The translations under genes and the position numbers were made by a program. Below are positions 39,777 through 49,021 of a DNA stretch of 64,000 nt, one piece after another. The notes under the pieces were generated by a model. It was not told where the DNA came from. It was given only the letters and a program-made list of their open reading frames with translations, and ran no database searches. The first letter of the stretch is position 1, and the number at the start of each line of letters is the position of its first letter. Source of the DNA: a virus; the IMG/VR virus record IMGVR_UViG_3300029448_008119, positions 1,539 to 65,538 of that record. The stretch is one strand, 5' to 3'.

Positions 39777-42700
39777 ATGGCAAACCTTGAAGGAAAAAGA
39801 ATAGATTCAACATATGTTTATGTGTTGAATTCAGATCCAAATACGGCTATAGTAACAAATGGTGACGGAAGTGCTGTGAATTGGCACAAAAATTTAATAG
39901 TGTTACAAACTGGAAATCAAACCATTTCTGGTGTCAAAAACTTTGAATCTATACCTAAATATCAAGGATTAGATATTGTATATAAAAATAATCCACTTTC
40001 TGGACTTGGCGAGGGCGTTTTGCACCAGGCTCAAAATTCTAACGGGTCTATTATATTAGCTGGTAATATTAATAATCTAAGTGGAAACTATTCTGTAATT
40101 TTAGCAGGAGAAGGACACGGATTGACTGGGGACAGGTCTGCGATTTTAGTTGGAGTAAATAACTTATTGACGGGAGATAGGTCTTTAATTGGAGCTGGAT
40201 CTGGCAATTATGTAAGTGGAGATAATTCATCAATAGCAGGTGGAAAAGAAAACTCCGTGCAAGGCTCTGATTCTTTTATAGCTGCTGGATTTGATAATAA
40301 AATATTTTCTAATAAATCTATAATTGGGGCTGGAGATGAAAACAGGTGTCATTCTTTGGCAGGAGGAATTTTAGCAGGTCTAAATAATACAGTTAGTGGA
40401 CAGAGGTCCGTCATAGGTGGTGGGTTTCAAAATGAAGCCGTGGGAGACATTTCTGCTATATTAGGAGGAAGAGATAATCAAGTTCAAGAACACACTTATT
40501 CTAGTAACGTATTGGGTGGCAGATCAAATAAGGTAACTTCTGGAGACTATTCTTCTATAGCGGGTGGTCATCAAAATATTGTAAGTGGGTCTTTTTCTGC
40601 TATAGTTGGTGGAATCTTAAACAGTGTTGAAAATTCAGACAATTCTATAATTGGTGTAGGTACTGGCAATCTAATAAAAGACTCAACTGGTGCAGCTTTA
40701 TTTGGGGGTAACTCAAATATGGTTAGCGGCAATAGAAGTGTCCTTATTGGCGGCGGTGGAAATAAAGTTTTTGGGGACGAAATAGTCCTAATGGGTGGCA
40801 AAACAAATACTGCAAGCGGCGAATTTGCAACGCTTTTTGCTGGTGAAAATAACAATGTAACAGGTATAGCATCAACAATCGTAGCTGGTAGAGAAAATAA
40901 TATTCAAAACTCTAACGATAGTTCAATCATTGCTGGAAGTGGCCAGTTGATTGCTGGCGCTTTAAGATCTTCAATTCATGGGGGGAGGGATAATACAAAT
41001 ACAAATTCTCATGATTCTTCTATAACTGCAGGAACTGGCAATACTTTAACAAGCAATACAAATTCGTTAATTGGCGCTGGAAGATCTAATACATTACAAA
41101 GCTCTCATGATTCAACCATTAACGCTGGAACTGGAAATACTATAGCATCATCTCAAAAATCTTTTATTGCAGCTGGACATACCAACGATATATTAAACTC
41201 TCTTCATTCTTCAATTAATGCTGGACATACAAATAAAATTACAGGATCTAATTACTCTTTTGTTTCAGCTGCAATTTCAGGTCAAATTTTACAATCAACT
41301 GGCTCTGCAATTATTGCTGGGCTAGATAATAAAATTACAGGATCTATAGATTCTTTTATTGGAGGAGGAAATAGAAATTTAATAAGTAAGTCAGATAACT
41401 CTCTAGTTGGAACATCAGACGATTCTGTGATAGATATAAATACAGATGTAATTTTTACTTTTACTGGTTTTTCTAACGAAACCCTTGGGCACAAAAAAAT
41501 AGTAGAACGAGGATTTGCATCAGACTTTACCAAATTTCCGTTTGCAGATATTAGTTCAGCTTCGTCGTTTTCGAACTTTTCTGACGATGATTATACTTAT
41601 TCTGATCAAGCTGGTTTTGAAAGAGTTTCGGGTTTGTGGCTTCAGGAAAAACGTTTTGACGAACCTGTATACGCGTCTATTTTAAATGGAAAAGAAAATA
41701 AAATCGAATCTGATTTTTCTACTATTTTAAATGGCTCTGGAAATGAATTGGCTGGAGCAAACTCAGTAATATTTGGCATAAACAATAAAGCTTCTGGTCA
41801 TAATTCATACATTCTTGGAGGGACTGGTAATAAAATCAATTTAGGGTTTTTGCCAACTGGTTTAGTAGAAAATTTTAGTTTTGGGTTTGGTTTAACAAGA
41901 AATTATGAAAATTACAATACAATAATTGCTGGAGAAAATAATGAAATAGGCGCCAATGAGATTGGAGAAGTATTTGCAACTTTTGCTGGGGGATTTTTTG
42001 AGGGTGTACAAAATAGACATGTTCATATATTCGGAGGAGAGAAAAACTCTGCAAACGGAATAAGTAATTTTATATTAAACGGCAAAAGAAACACTATACA
42101 TGCAACGACTTTTTCTCCGCGTGCAGAATTTAACATTTCAGAATTTACAGCAGGTGACCAAGAGATTACTCAGTTTCATATACCAGAGCTAAGCGGGGTA
42201 TTTGCAACTGATTTTATCCGCCATCAAAGTACGAAGAGACAAACCTACGAGGGTCACTCTTTTATTTCTTCTTCGGTTGGATGTACTACGCACGGAACAT
42301 TTTTGTCAATAAATAATTCTATAAATTCAGATATAGAAAGTGGGCAAAAATTTAATAATAATTCAGTTTCTTCTACTCAGGATGCTTATCCATTCTTTTG
42401 TAATGTGAACGGTAGTCTTGGCTCTTTAATTAAAGGGTCTCATTATGCTTCAATCTTTAATGGTATCGGAAATGAAATTTTGGAGGCTGATAATAGCTTT
42501 AGAATCAGTAATATCAACTCAACCATTTTAAATGGAAACAGAAATAAGATTGTTGGCAATGGCCCAGAGTTTGACGCGGTAGACTCGACGATTAATAATA
42601 CATACTGTACGATTTTAAATGGGCTGAGAAACGAACTTTATAACAAAAAATCTACAATTATAAATGGCTTAGATAACATATCGTCTGGTAGGTCAACTTT

Positions 42701-43916
42701 AATTTTTGGTGACGACAATATTATTTCCGCTAGTGAGTTTGTTGATTCTCCAGCTGTGTCTTTTATATTTGGAAAAGCAAATACTATGAGTGGGGCAGCA
42801 TTCACTACACAGCAGACAAGGCAAGACGGTAATTATATATTTGGAAGAAAGAATGAACTTAAAAACTGCTCTAGTGTGTTTGCTATTGGTGGTCATAAAT
42901 TTACTGATGCTGGAAATACAATTTTGGTTGACAATAAGTTTATTCTGTGTCGTGATGTTTTTTCTTTTAATAACGAGGTATCTGAAATTGCTGATTGCAA
43001 TGACTCAAATATGGGTAATATAGTGTCTTCATATATAAGTGGAGTGTCTAATTCGTCACTGCAAAATATACGCAATGTTACCACCTCACAGATTTTCGAT
43101 GGACGATTAAATGTTGTAGATAGATCCACTATCCAAGCAAATATTTGTGATTTCTGTAACGTTTCTGATACAACTATATCTGGAGTTAACACGTCTGCTC
43201 TTTTTAATGTTACTCACAGTGATATAACTGGCATGTCACATTCGCGTGTTCAAGGTTCCTATAATAAAATAGGCAACCTAAGCAATAATAACTGCGTCGA
43301 CGATACGCAGATATTTGGAAATCATATTAATATAACTGGAAGAGTAGGTCTTGACGGGTCAAACATACATGGCGACAATATTGATTTTAAAGTTAAGAAT
43401 GAAGGAAATTTCTGCGACTATTCAAATATCGACATTCTTGGTAGCAACCACTCAATGTTTGGAAATCAAGGTGATATGTTTCAAATAACGATTAGGGGAG
43501 GCAGTAATAATATTACAACATCAAGTCGTCTTTTTCTGCACGGTTCACAAATTGATGTAGAAGACTCGAATGACTCTTTTTTCTTTGGAAAAAATATAGA
43601 CTCAACTGGGGATAGTACTTTTATTTTCGGCGAAAAGATAAAATCTGAATTTAAGGGAGGATCTGTAATAAGAGACAGTAATCCAGAAGGCTCATTCCTT
43701 GAATCTAAGGGGCAAGATACTCTTTTACTTAGCTTTGCAAAAGGAACTTATTTAAATATGCCATCGGGCAATTCAAGCAATACCACCCCAAATGATGGAG
43801 TCCCAGGATCTCTCTTGTATAGTGGAGAGTTTTTACTGGTAAAAACTGGACTTGGCTCAGCGACTAATAGTAATCCGCATGGATGGGGCAAAATACAAAT
43901 ATCGTCCCTGGATTAA
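39777..43916 (+). CDS. Giant tail adhesin with YadA-like head repeats (1379 aa)
   Basis: Residues about 90-560 consist of some 25-30 repeats of 15-18 residues with the consensus S-x-I-x-x-G-x-x-N-x-V-x-G, such as SVILAGEGHGLTGDRSAIL and NTVSGQRSVIGGGFQNEAVG. This matches the head repeats of trimeric autotransporter adhesins (YadA/Hia), which form a left-handed beta-roll. Degenerate repeats (SxILNGxxN) recur later. The N-terminal about 75 residues probably attach it to the tail. Likely receptor-binding side or tip fibre. The end overlaps a convergent gene by 4 bp. Confidence 0.75.
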   Translation: MANLEGKRIDSTYVYVLNSDPNTAIVTNGDGSAVNWHKNLIVLQTGNQTISGVKNFESIPKYQGLDIVYKNNPLSGLGEGVLHQAQNSNGSIILAGNINNLSGNYSVILAGEGHGLTGDRSAILVGVNNLLTGDRSLIGAGSGNYVSGDNSSIAGGKENSVQGSDSFIAAGFDNKIFSNKSIIGAGDENRCHSLAGGILAGLNNTVSGQRSVIGGGFQNEAVGDISAILGGRDNQVQEHTYSSNVLGGRSNKVTSGDYSSIAGGHQNIVSGSFSAIVGGILNSVENSDNSIIGVGTGNLIKDSTGAALFGGNSNMVSGNRSVLIGGGGNKVFGDEIVLMGGKTNTASGEFATLFAGENNNVTGIASTIVAGRENNIQNSNDSSIIAGSGQLIAGALRSSIHGGRDNTNTNSHDSSITAGTGNTLTSNTNSLIGAGRSNTLQSSHDSTINAGTGNTIASSQKSFIAAGHTNDILNSLHSSINAGHTNKITGSNYSFVSAAISGQILQSTGSAIIAGLDNKITGSIDSFIGGGNRNLISKSDNSLVGTSDDSVIDINTDVIFTFTGFSNETLGHKKIVERGFASDFTKFPFADISSASSFSNFSDDDYTYSDQAGFERVSGLWLQEKRFDEPVYASILNGKENKIESDFSTILNGSGNELAGANSVIFGINNKASGHNSYILGGTGNKINLGFLPTGLVENFSFGFGLTRNYENYNTIIAGENNEIGANEIGEVFATFAGGFFEGVQNRHVHIFGGEKNSANGISNFILNGKRNTIHATTFSPRAEFNISEFTAGDQEITQFHIPELSGVFATDFIRHQSTKRQTYEGHSFISSSVGCTTHGTFLSINNSINSDIESGQKFNNNSVSSTQDAYPFFCNVNGSLGSLIKGSHYASIFNGIGNEILEADNSFRISNINSTILNGNRNKIVGNGPEFDAVDSTINNTYCTILNGLRNELYNKKSTIINGLDNISSGRSTLIFGDDNIISASEFVDSPAVSFIFGKANTMSGAAFTTQQTRQDGNYIFGRKNELKNCSSVFAIGGHKFTDAGNTILVDNKFILCRDVFSFNNEVSEIADCNDSNMGNIVSSYISGVSNSSLQNIRNVTTSQIFDGRLNVVDRSTIQANICDFCNVSDTTISGVNTSALFNVTHSDITGMSHSRVQGSYNKIGNLSNNNCVDDTQIFGNHINITGRVGLDGSNIHGDNIDFKVKNEGNFCDYSNIDILGSNHSMFGNQGDMFQITIRGGSNNITTSSRLFLHGSQIDVEDSNDSFFFGKNIDSTGDSTFIFGEKIKSEFKGGSVIRDSNPEGSFLESKGQDTLLLSFAKGTYLNMPSGNSSNTTPNDGVPGSLLYSGEFLLVKTGLGSATNSNPHGWGKIQISSLD

Positions 43917-44080
43917 GTTTCTGAATCTGCTGAAGAATTTTCTTTTTCAACCTCTTCAGATTGTAACTTTGATTCAATAATCTTCATTATCTGTTGAACC
44001 TTGTTTAATTCTTTAATTGGAAAATCTGTAAGGATTGTATTAATTAAGTTAATTTCTTCTTGTTCTAGTATTGATTTCAT
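43913..44080 (-). CDS. Small acidic helical protein (55 aa)
   Basis: ATG at 44080: MKSILEQEEINLINTILTDF, then KELNKVQQIMKIIESKLQ and an acidic tail. Two amphipathic helices. It is convergent with the adhesin gene. It lies 14 nt after the FmdB-like gene, so it is probably the last gene of that operon. Unknown function. Confidence 0.6.
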   Translation of the reverse strand: MKSILEQEEINLINTILTDFPIKELNKVQQIMKIIESKLQSEEVEKENSSADSET

Positions 44081-44094
44081 TTTTTATAATAATT

Positions 44095-44508
44095 TTAAAT
44101 TTCTATATTTATACCCTTTTTTGAGGCTTTTTCTACAGCTTTGTTGAATTTTTCTTTTTGCTCTTGAGGGTGAAGTTTGCCGTTGGTCATTTTTTTATAA
44201 TCGTCATATGATTTTTGTTTTACTGGATCAACGCCTCCAGCTTGTTGGGCTCTCATTTCAGACGCTTCAGCGCTACGTTCAAAAAGCTGTCCATATGTGT
44301 CGTTTTTACCAACAGTTGAAGCTCTAAATGATGATTGACTAAATGGATCGAGTTTGGTGTCTGTACACATATTAGGATTAACGTATATGCGCCTCCAGAG
44401 GCCTTTCTCCGATTCATCCTCACCGTTGTACTCGTGAGTGTCGTTCATCGCTTGTAGGACCTCTAAGACCTCTCCAGTCTCTTTGTTTTCATATAAATAT
44501 AAGGGCAT
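44095..44508 (-). CDS. FmdB-like protein lacking zinc cysteines (137 aa)
   Basis: MPLYLYENKETGEVLEVLQA opens like the FmdB zinc-ribbon family (MPTY.YE...TGE.FE), but the usual CxxC pairs are absent. Then LWRRIYVNPNMC and a charged helical tail (PQEQKEKFNKAVEKASKKG). A similar degenerate FmdB form occurs in marine phages. Role unknown. Confidence 0.65.
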   Translation of the reverse strand: MPLYLYENKETGEVLEVLQAMNDTHEYNGEDESEKGLWRRIYVNPNMCTDTKLDPFSQSSFRASTVGKNDTYGQLFERSAEASEMRAQQAGGVDPVKQKSYDDYKKMTNGKLHPQEQKEKFNKAVEKASKKGINIEI

Positions 44509-44516
44509 AACTAATT

Positions 44517-44552
44517 ATAAAAAAGCCCCCGACATTTTCAATCGAGGGCTTT
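44517..44552 (-). terminator. Terminator after hsp20
   Basis: Minus: AAAGCCCTCGA (44552-44542) pairs with TCGGGGGCTTT (44532-44522), followed by further T. It partly insulates the FmdB-like gene. Confidence 0.85.
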
Positions 44553-44555
44553 GAT

Positions 44556-44951
44556 TTATTCTACTGAAATTTTAACAGTTTTAGAATTTTCTGACTTAGG
44601 GAGCTTAATTTCAAGAATTCCGTTCTTTAACTTAGAGGATATCTTAGTAGCATCAATGTAATCAGTGTCAATTCTTAAACTAACAGCATCAGTTGGTTTT
44701 TCTTTTTCGTTCTTTACAAAAACCTTTAGAATACTTTTTCTTACATTTGCTGTAATGTCATCAGAGTCGAAGCCTACAATTATTTTTTTAATTAAATAAA
44801 AATCTTCTTCGTCTTTAATTTCTAGTGGACCTACATAACCTTTTCCTAGCTTACGGAAAGAATTATCGCTAAAGCCTTCGTGAAAGGCGTTTTCAATTTG
44901 ATTTATTAATTGTGAATACATAGACTTACTGTTTTGCAAAGCCCGTGCCAA
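44556..44951 (-). CDS. hsp20: Hsp20 / alpha-crystallin-type small heat-shock protein
   Basis: 131 residues. The alpha-crystallin domain spans about 38-125, with DDITANVRKSILKVFVKNE and KLKNGILEIKLPKSENSK, and the C-terminal I/V-x-I/V pair KISVE. Such chaperones are common in marine phages and are thought to protect folding of virion proteins. It follows the glycosyltransferase gene by 2 nt on the same strand. Confidence 0.88.
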   Translation of the reverse strand: MARALQNSKSMYSQLINQIENAFHEGFSDNSFRKLGKGYVGPLEIKDEEDFYLIKKIIVGFDSDDITANVRKSILKVFVKNEKEKPTDAVSLRIDTDYIDATKISSKLKNGILEIKLPKSENSKTVKISVE

Positions 44952-44953
44952 AA

Positions 44954-46042
44954 TTAAGACATCTCTTCAATCCCTTTAAGTAAGCGGTCTACAGAGCGAC
45001 TGTAAGAAAATTCGTCTTTTAGTTTCTCTCCTTCTGTGTTGATTTGTCCCTTTTTAGAGACAGCTAAATCCATGCACTCTGCCACATTGTCACTATTCCA
45101 AGTATAAATATTTCCTTGATTAAACGAAGAACCTTCTTGAAAAAACTTGCCATCATAACAAGGTTCAGTTCCGTTTGAGTCAACTAAAATAGAGTTGACA
45201 TTATTGGCCCAGTCTTTGTGGGCAGTCTCATTTAGTACTATTGACCATTTACCCAAGCAAGAAGCATTAAATGCTGGTAAGTTCCAGCCCTCGGCGCCAC
45301 TTAAACCAGTTAAGTCAATATCAATCGAATTTAGCAATTGATTAACTTCTGAATTAGATTTTAAATAAGGAAGAAAATTGATATTAGTATATCTTTTGCC
45401 TGACAAACAATTTGATAAAATACTATTCATTTCTTTTTCGTTAAAGAATGGGTTTGTGGCACAAACAGTAAGTTGAAACTTATTGTTATTTCCAAATTTA
45501 GAAAGCCAAAGTTTTATAATTTTTTCTGTATGTTTTCTTTTCTCAAATTTTCCCATTAGTCCAAAATGAATAATTTCTGGACTCAATGAACCATTTTCTA
45601 TTTTCTTAAAATCCTCGTCAAAACCAACAGGTATAACTGAAGCGTCTACTCCTTGATTCTTAAAAAGGTCTGCTGAATATTGACTAGAAAAATAAACTTT
45701 ATCTTGAAGTTTTGCTAAATTAACTTCTGATTCAGTTGGCTGATCTAATTCATAAAAAGTATAAAGAGCCTGCTTAGGTCCTATTCTACTTTGGGAGCCA
45801 TTTAAATGCCAAAGCTTAAAAGACGGAACATCTTTCTTTACTTTTAAATTAGCTGTTAGAGCTGATTCCTTCAACCATTCAAAAAAGTCTTTGTCCATTT
45901 TATCAAAAGACTTAAAGTCTGTATTTCCTCCCAATGGAAATAAGTTAACATTAACACCCTTCCGCCATAATTGGCGGAGGATGTTATATGATACGTTCCC
46001 AAAAGAAAGGGAATTAAGGGGAGCCTCTACGCTTAAATCCAT
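44954..46042 (-). CDS. Glycosyltransferase, GT4-like (362 aa)
   Basis: SFGNVSYNILRQLWRKGVNV is a GT-B N-terminal pattern. VIPVGFDEDF marks the interdomain region. HFGLMGKFEKRKHTEKII and then LTGLSGAEGWNLPAFNASCLG include the nucleotide-sugar E-x7-E-type region. It would transfer a sugar to a glycan, protein or modified base. Its ATG overlaps the ssb stop (TAATG), so it is translated with replication genes, which is unusual. Confidence 0.8.
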   Translation of the reverse strand: MDLSVEAPLNSLSFGNVSYNILRQLWRKGVNVNLFPLGGNTDFKSFDKMDKDFFEWLKESALTANLKVKKDVPSFKLWHLNGSQSRIGPKQALYTFYELDQPTESEVNLAKLQDKVYFSSQYSADLFKNQGVDASVIPVGFDEDFKKIENGSLSPEIIHFGLMGKFEKRKHTEKIIKLWLSKFGNNNKFQLTVCATNPFFNEKEMNSILSNCLSGKRYTNINFLPYLKSNSEVNQLLNSIDIDLTGLSGAEGWNLPAFNASCLGKWSIVLNETAHKDWANNVNSILVDSNGTEPCYDGKFFQEGSSFNQGNIYTWNSDNVAECMDLAVSKKGQINTEGEKLKDEFSYSRSVDRLLKGIEEMS

Positions 46043-46401
46043 TAGAATGGAATTTCTTCGTCAGTTCCAGCGCTTGAAGTTTTAGCTTCTGCTTTGTCGT
46101 TCTTACCGCCCATAAATTGGACGTTATCAGCCTTGACATAAAGCTTGGACTGCTTCTTTCCATCTTTTTCCCAAGTGTCTTGGACTAACCGACCTTCAGC
46201 CAATACTTGACGACCCTTAGTAAGATACTGTTGACAAATGTCACCAAGCTTACTCCAAGCGTCTACGTCAATATAGGAAACCTTATCCTTTTGACGAGCG
46301 TCATTTACTGCTACCACAAGACGAGTTACATTTGTTTCGCCAGCCTTGCGCGATTCTGGATCTCTTGCGAGATTTCCTACTATTACTGTTTTACTATACA
46401 T
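46042..46401 (-). CDS. ssb: Single-stranded DNA-binding protein
   Basis: 119 residues with an OB-fold: SKTVIVGNLARDPESR, then YIDVDAWSKLGDICQQYLTKG and RQVLAEGRLVQDTW. The acidic tip TDEEIPF matches the bacterial SSB C-terminal peptide that recruits partners. It starts within the end of the sigma-like gene. Confidence 0.95.
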   Translation of the reverse strand: MYSKTVIVGNLARDPESRKAGETNVTRLVVAVNDARQKDKVSYIDVDAWSKLGDICQQYLTKGRQVLAEGRLVQDTWEKDGKKQSKLYVKADNVQFMGGKNDKAEAKTSSAGTDEEIPF

Positions 46402-46951
46402 ATTTTTTTATCTCTGTTAAATGTTTGTTGTGAATATTTATACATCCTTGAATTGATAAGTCAAGCTTTTTCGCAATTTTTTTCCAAGGAGTGAGTTTTC
46501 TCCCATCCTGATATCTCATTCTAAATATTTTTTTAACCCTATCATCTTTCATGGAATCTATCCTATTAAATATTTTTTTTATTAACTCTTCTTTTTCCAT
46601 TGTCTTCAACTCGGAATCGCAACTAACAGTATCGTCAAAAATTTCAGAAATACAAGATTGGGGAAATTTAATATTTTTATTATAAATATTCAAACACTTC
46701 CATCTTGCTAAATTACCTATATATGTGCTGAATTTTGCGTTTTTGGTATCATCAAACTTTATAGCTGCGTCATATATACAAAAATCTTTGTCTTGTAGAA
46801 CGTCTTCTTTATTGAGGCCCTCGCTAGATTCTGGAAGATATTTATTAACCATATCCACATAAATACCAGAGTGTCTATCAATAAGCTCTCTCATTGATTC
46901 TTGGTCTGCATATTTTTTAACCTTATCTATTAAGTATATATCGTTTTCCAT
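46394..46951 (-). CDS. Sigma-70-like factor B (185 aa)
   Basis: Region 2: EDVLQDKDFCIYDAAIKFDD then KFSTYIGNLARWKCLNIY. Region 4: DDRVKKIFRMRYQDGRKLT, PWKKIAKKLDLSIQGCINIH. A compact two-domain sigma factor without regions 1 and 3. Located in the nucleotide/replication operon and so probably made earlier than sigma A (12885). It overlaps both neighbours. Which promoters it reads is unknown. Confidence 0.78.
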   Translation of the reverse strand: MENDIYLIDKVKKYADQESMRELIDRHSGIYVDMVNKYLPESSEGLNKEDVLQDKDFCIYDAAIKFDDTKNAKFSTYIGNLARWKCLNIYNKNIKFPQSCISEIFDDTVSCDSELKTMEKEELIKKIFNRIDSMKDDRVKKIFRMRYQDGRKLTPWKKIAKKLDLSIQGCINIHNKHLTEIKKYV

Positions 46952-47505
46952 TGTTTACCATTTTGATTAAGCATTTGCCATAATATCTCTGCATGTTGTT
47001 CGCATTCTTCCATGTCGTCAGGTTCATATTCTGGCCAAGAATGGCATACGTCTGCCACCTTCTGTACAAGGGGATCATTTCTAGCTTCTATTTCGTTTGG
47101 TGGTTGATTTCCTATTTTTGATATGTGAACAATTAATCCATCATTCTTTTTTATCTTTTCCGCTTCAAAATCAAATCTAACATCAGAGATTATAGGAAAA
47201 AAAACGTCTTTGCTGTTTTTGATATTATCTATCACTAGATCTGCCCAAATTGTATCGCCATAAATCTTCTTCATGGTTTCTCCGTGACTAACCAAAATAT
47301 CTCTGATTATTTGTTTTTCTTCTGTATCTTCAGTATATGGGCTTATATTATAATGATCATGAATCACATCTTTCATTTGCCACTTTATTCTATCGGCAAA
47401 AGATAAAATTTTAACCTCTAAACCTAATTCAGAAGTTATTATCTTGGCCAAATTTTTGGCTAATGTATCTTTACCTGCCCTCGCTAGTCCACTTATTCCA
47501 ATCAT
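46930..47505 (-). CDS. Deoxynucleoside monophosphate kinase-like
   Basis: 191 residues with Walker A GLARAGKDT (residues 6-14), then EVKILSFADRIKWQMKDV, then GETMKKIYGDTIWADLV and ISDVRFDFEAEKI. This is the T4 gp1-like dNMP kinase pattern. It supplies dNDPs during replication, next to ribonucleotide reductase across the divergent region. Confidence 0.85.
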   Translation of the reverse strand: MIGISGLARAGKDTLAKNLAKIITSELGLEVKILSFADRIKWQMKDVIHDHYNISPYTEDTEEKQIIRDILVSHGETMKKIYGDTIWADLVIDNIKNSKDVFFPIISDVRFDFEAEKIKKNDGLIVHISKIGNQPPNEIEARNDPLVQKVADVCHSWPEYEPDDMEECEQHAEILWQMLNQNGKQWKTIYT

Positions 47506-47792
47506 TTTTTTAAATTTTTAAAAATTTCAGACATAGATCGAGATTCTTTATGCATGCCTATATCTGCTAAAACTTTATCTATTCTAATCAAAATATCTGA
47601 ATCTTCAAATTTTTCTTCTATTTTTTTTACCCTTAAACACGGAGATATTAATGCGCCCTCCTTAAGTTCGCCCATCACCTTGGTCACAGCTTTATTTGCA
47701 GCATCATTTTCGTTTTCGGCCTTCACAATTGTAGACCAGTCAGCGCTAGTACAAAAAAAGAAATCGTTGATATCTTGTTCTAATTTAATCAT
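47502..47792 (-). CDS. Small protein of unknown function (96 aa)
   Basis: MIKLEQDINDFFFCTSADWS, then VKAENENDAANKAVTKVM, a DUF-type small alpha/beta layout. First gene of the minus operon. Its stop overlaps the kinase start by ATGA. Upstream on minus TTGACT is present but the -10 box is weak. Confidence 0.65.
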   Translation of the reverse strand: MIKLEQDINDFFFCTSADWSTIVKAENENDAANKAVTKVMGELKEGALISPCLRVKKIEEKFEDSDILIRIDKVLADIGMHKESRSMSEIFKNLKK

Positions 47793-48047
47793 TAAACATT
47801 TAATAAATACATCAAAACAAATAAGTCAAGACAATTTTGTCTTATTATAATATATTTTTATAAATACTTATAAAATACTTAAATATTTAATATATATATA
47901 TTAATTACTCGTCAGCTCACTGCGTTCGCTAACTCGTAATAAACTCTATTTTAACACGAATACACGAAAAGTCAAGTGGTAAAAAATATTTTTATGAATT
48001 TAAAGAAAATAGTTGACTTTTAAATATGACGGTGTAAATTTAGGCGT
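47793..48047. promoter_or_regulatory. AT-rich divergent intergenic region
   Basis: 255 bp without a gene between two operons. It contains long A/T stretches, an ATATATATAT run near 47890 and one GC island (47905-47938). On minus the island reads GC-GA-AC-GCA-GT-GA-GC, a hairpin with tandem sheared G-A pairs. It could hold an origin or a promoter switch. Confidence 0.4.
48013..48040 (+). promoter_or_regulatory. Leaderless-type promoter of nrdB
   Basis: TTGACT (48013-48018), 16 bp, TAAATT (48035-48040), 7 bp, ATG 48048. This is the same geometry as the minus-strand cassettes, and it also contains GTGTAA (48032-48037). Confidence 0.7.
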
Positions 48048-49019
48048 ATGTTATTTGAAGAACAGGTATCGAGGAAACCAAATTTATATCCCTGGACGGA
48101 TGAATTTGTAAACGCCATGCATAATGGCTTTTGGACTGACAAAGAATTTAACTTCCAGTCTGATGTACAAGATTTTAAAGTAAATCTAAATGACCAAGAG
48201 AGAGAAATTATAAAGAGAACTCTCTCTGCTATTGGTCAAGTTGAGGTTTCCGTTAAGAAGTTTTGGGCTAATTTGGGTAACCATTTGCCACACCCAGGAA
48301 TCACTGACCTTGGATATGTTATGGCCAACATTGAAGTTATCCATAATAATGCTTATGAGCGCCTACTAAGCGTGCTTGAATTGGAAGACGTTTTTGAAGA
48401 AAACCTCAAACTTCCTATCATTAAGGGGCGGATTGATTATCTAAAAAAATATCTAGAAAAATGCTACAAGGATGACAAGAAACAGTATATTTACTCAATG
48501 ATTTTGTTCACTTTGTTTGTTGAAAATGTTTCGTTGTTTAGCCAGTTCTATATCATTAATTGGTTCAATAGATTTGACAATGTGCTTAAGGACACTGCTC
48601 AGCAAGTAGCTTACACAAGCCGTGAAGAAAATATTCATGGACTAGTTGGCACAAAAATCTTAAATACCTTAAGAGAGGAATACCCAGAGCTATTTAACGC
48701 CGATCTACCAGATAGATTAAAGGAAGAGGCTCAATGTGCCTTCGAAGCGGAGTCTAATATTATTGATTGGATTATTGGCGATTATGATAGAGAAGGCCTC
48801 AATGCAGGCATTTTAAAAGAATTTATTAAAAACAGACTAAATGAATCTTTAGAACAAATTGGGTTCGAAAAGGTTTTTGATGTTGACAAAGATAAAATAA
48901 ACCTTACTATGTGGTTTGATGAAGATGTATTAGGCAATTCCGCCACCGACTTCTTCTTCAAGCGTCCTGTCGAATATTCGAAAAAGGACAAATCATTTGA
49001 CGAAGACGATTTATTTTAA
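48048..49019 (+). CDS. nrdB: Ribonucleotide reductase class I, beta subunit
   Basis: 323 residues. Metal ligands are visible in GQVEVSVKKFW (E), NIEVIHNNAYERLL (E, H, with Tyr at the radical-tyrosine spacing E-x2-H-x3-Y), ENVSLFSQFY (E) and SREENIHGLVG (E, H). It makes the radical used by NrdA to reduce ribonucleotides. First gene of a three-gene unit. Confidence 0.93.
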   Translation: MLFEEQVSRKPNLYPWTDEFVNAMHNGFWTDKEFNFQSDVQDFKVNLNDQEREIIKRTLSAIGQVEVSVKKFWANLGNHLPHPGITDLGYVMANIEVIHNNAYERLLSVLELEDVFEENLKLPIIKGRIDYLKKYLEKCYKDDKKQYIYSMILFTLFVENVSLFSQFYIINWFNRFDNVLKDTAQQVAYTSREENIHGLVGTKILNTLREEYPELFNADLPDRLKEEAQCAFEAESNIIDWIIGDYDREGLNAGILKEFIKNRLNESLEQIGFEKVFDVDKDKINLTMWFDEDVLGNSATDFFFKRPVEYSKKDKSFDEDDLF

Positions 49020-49021
49020 TT

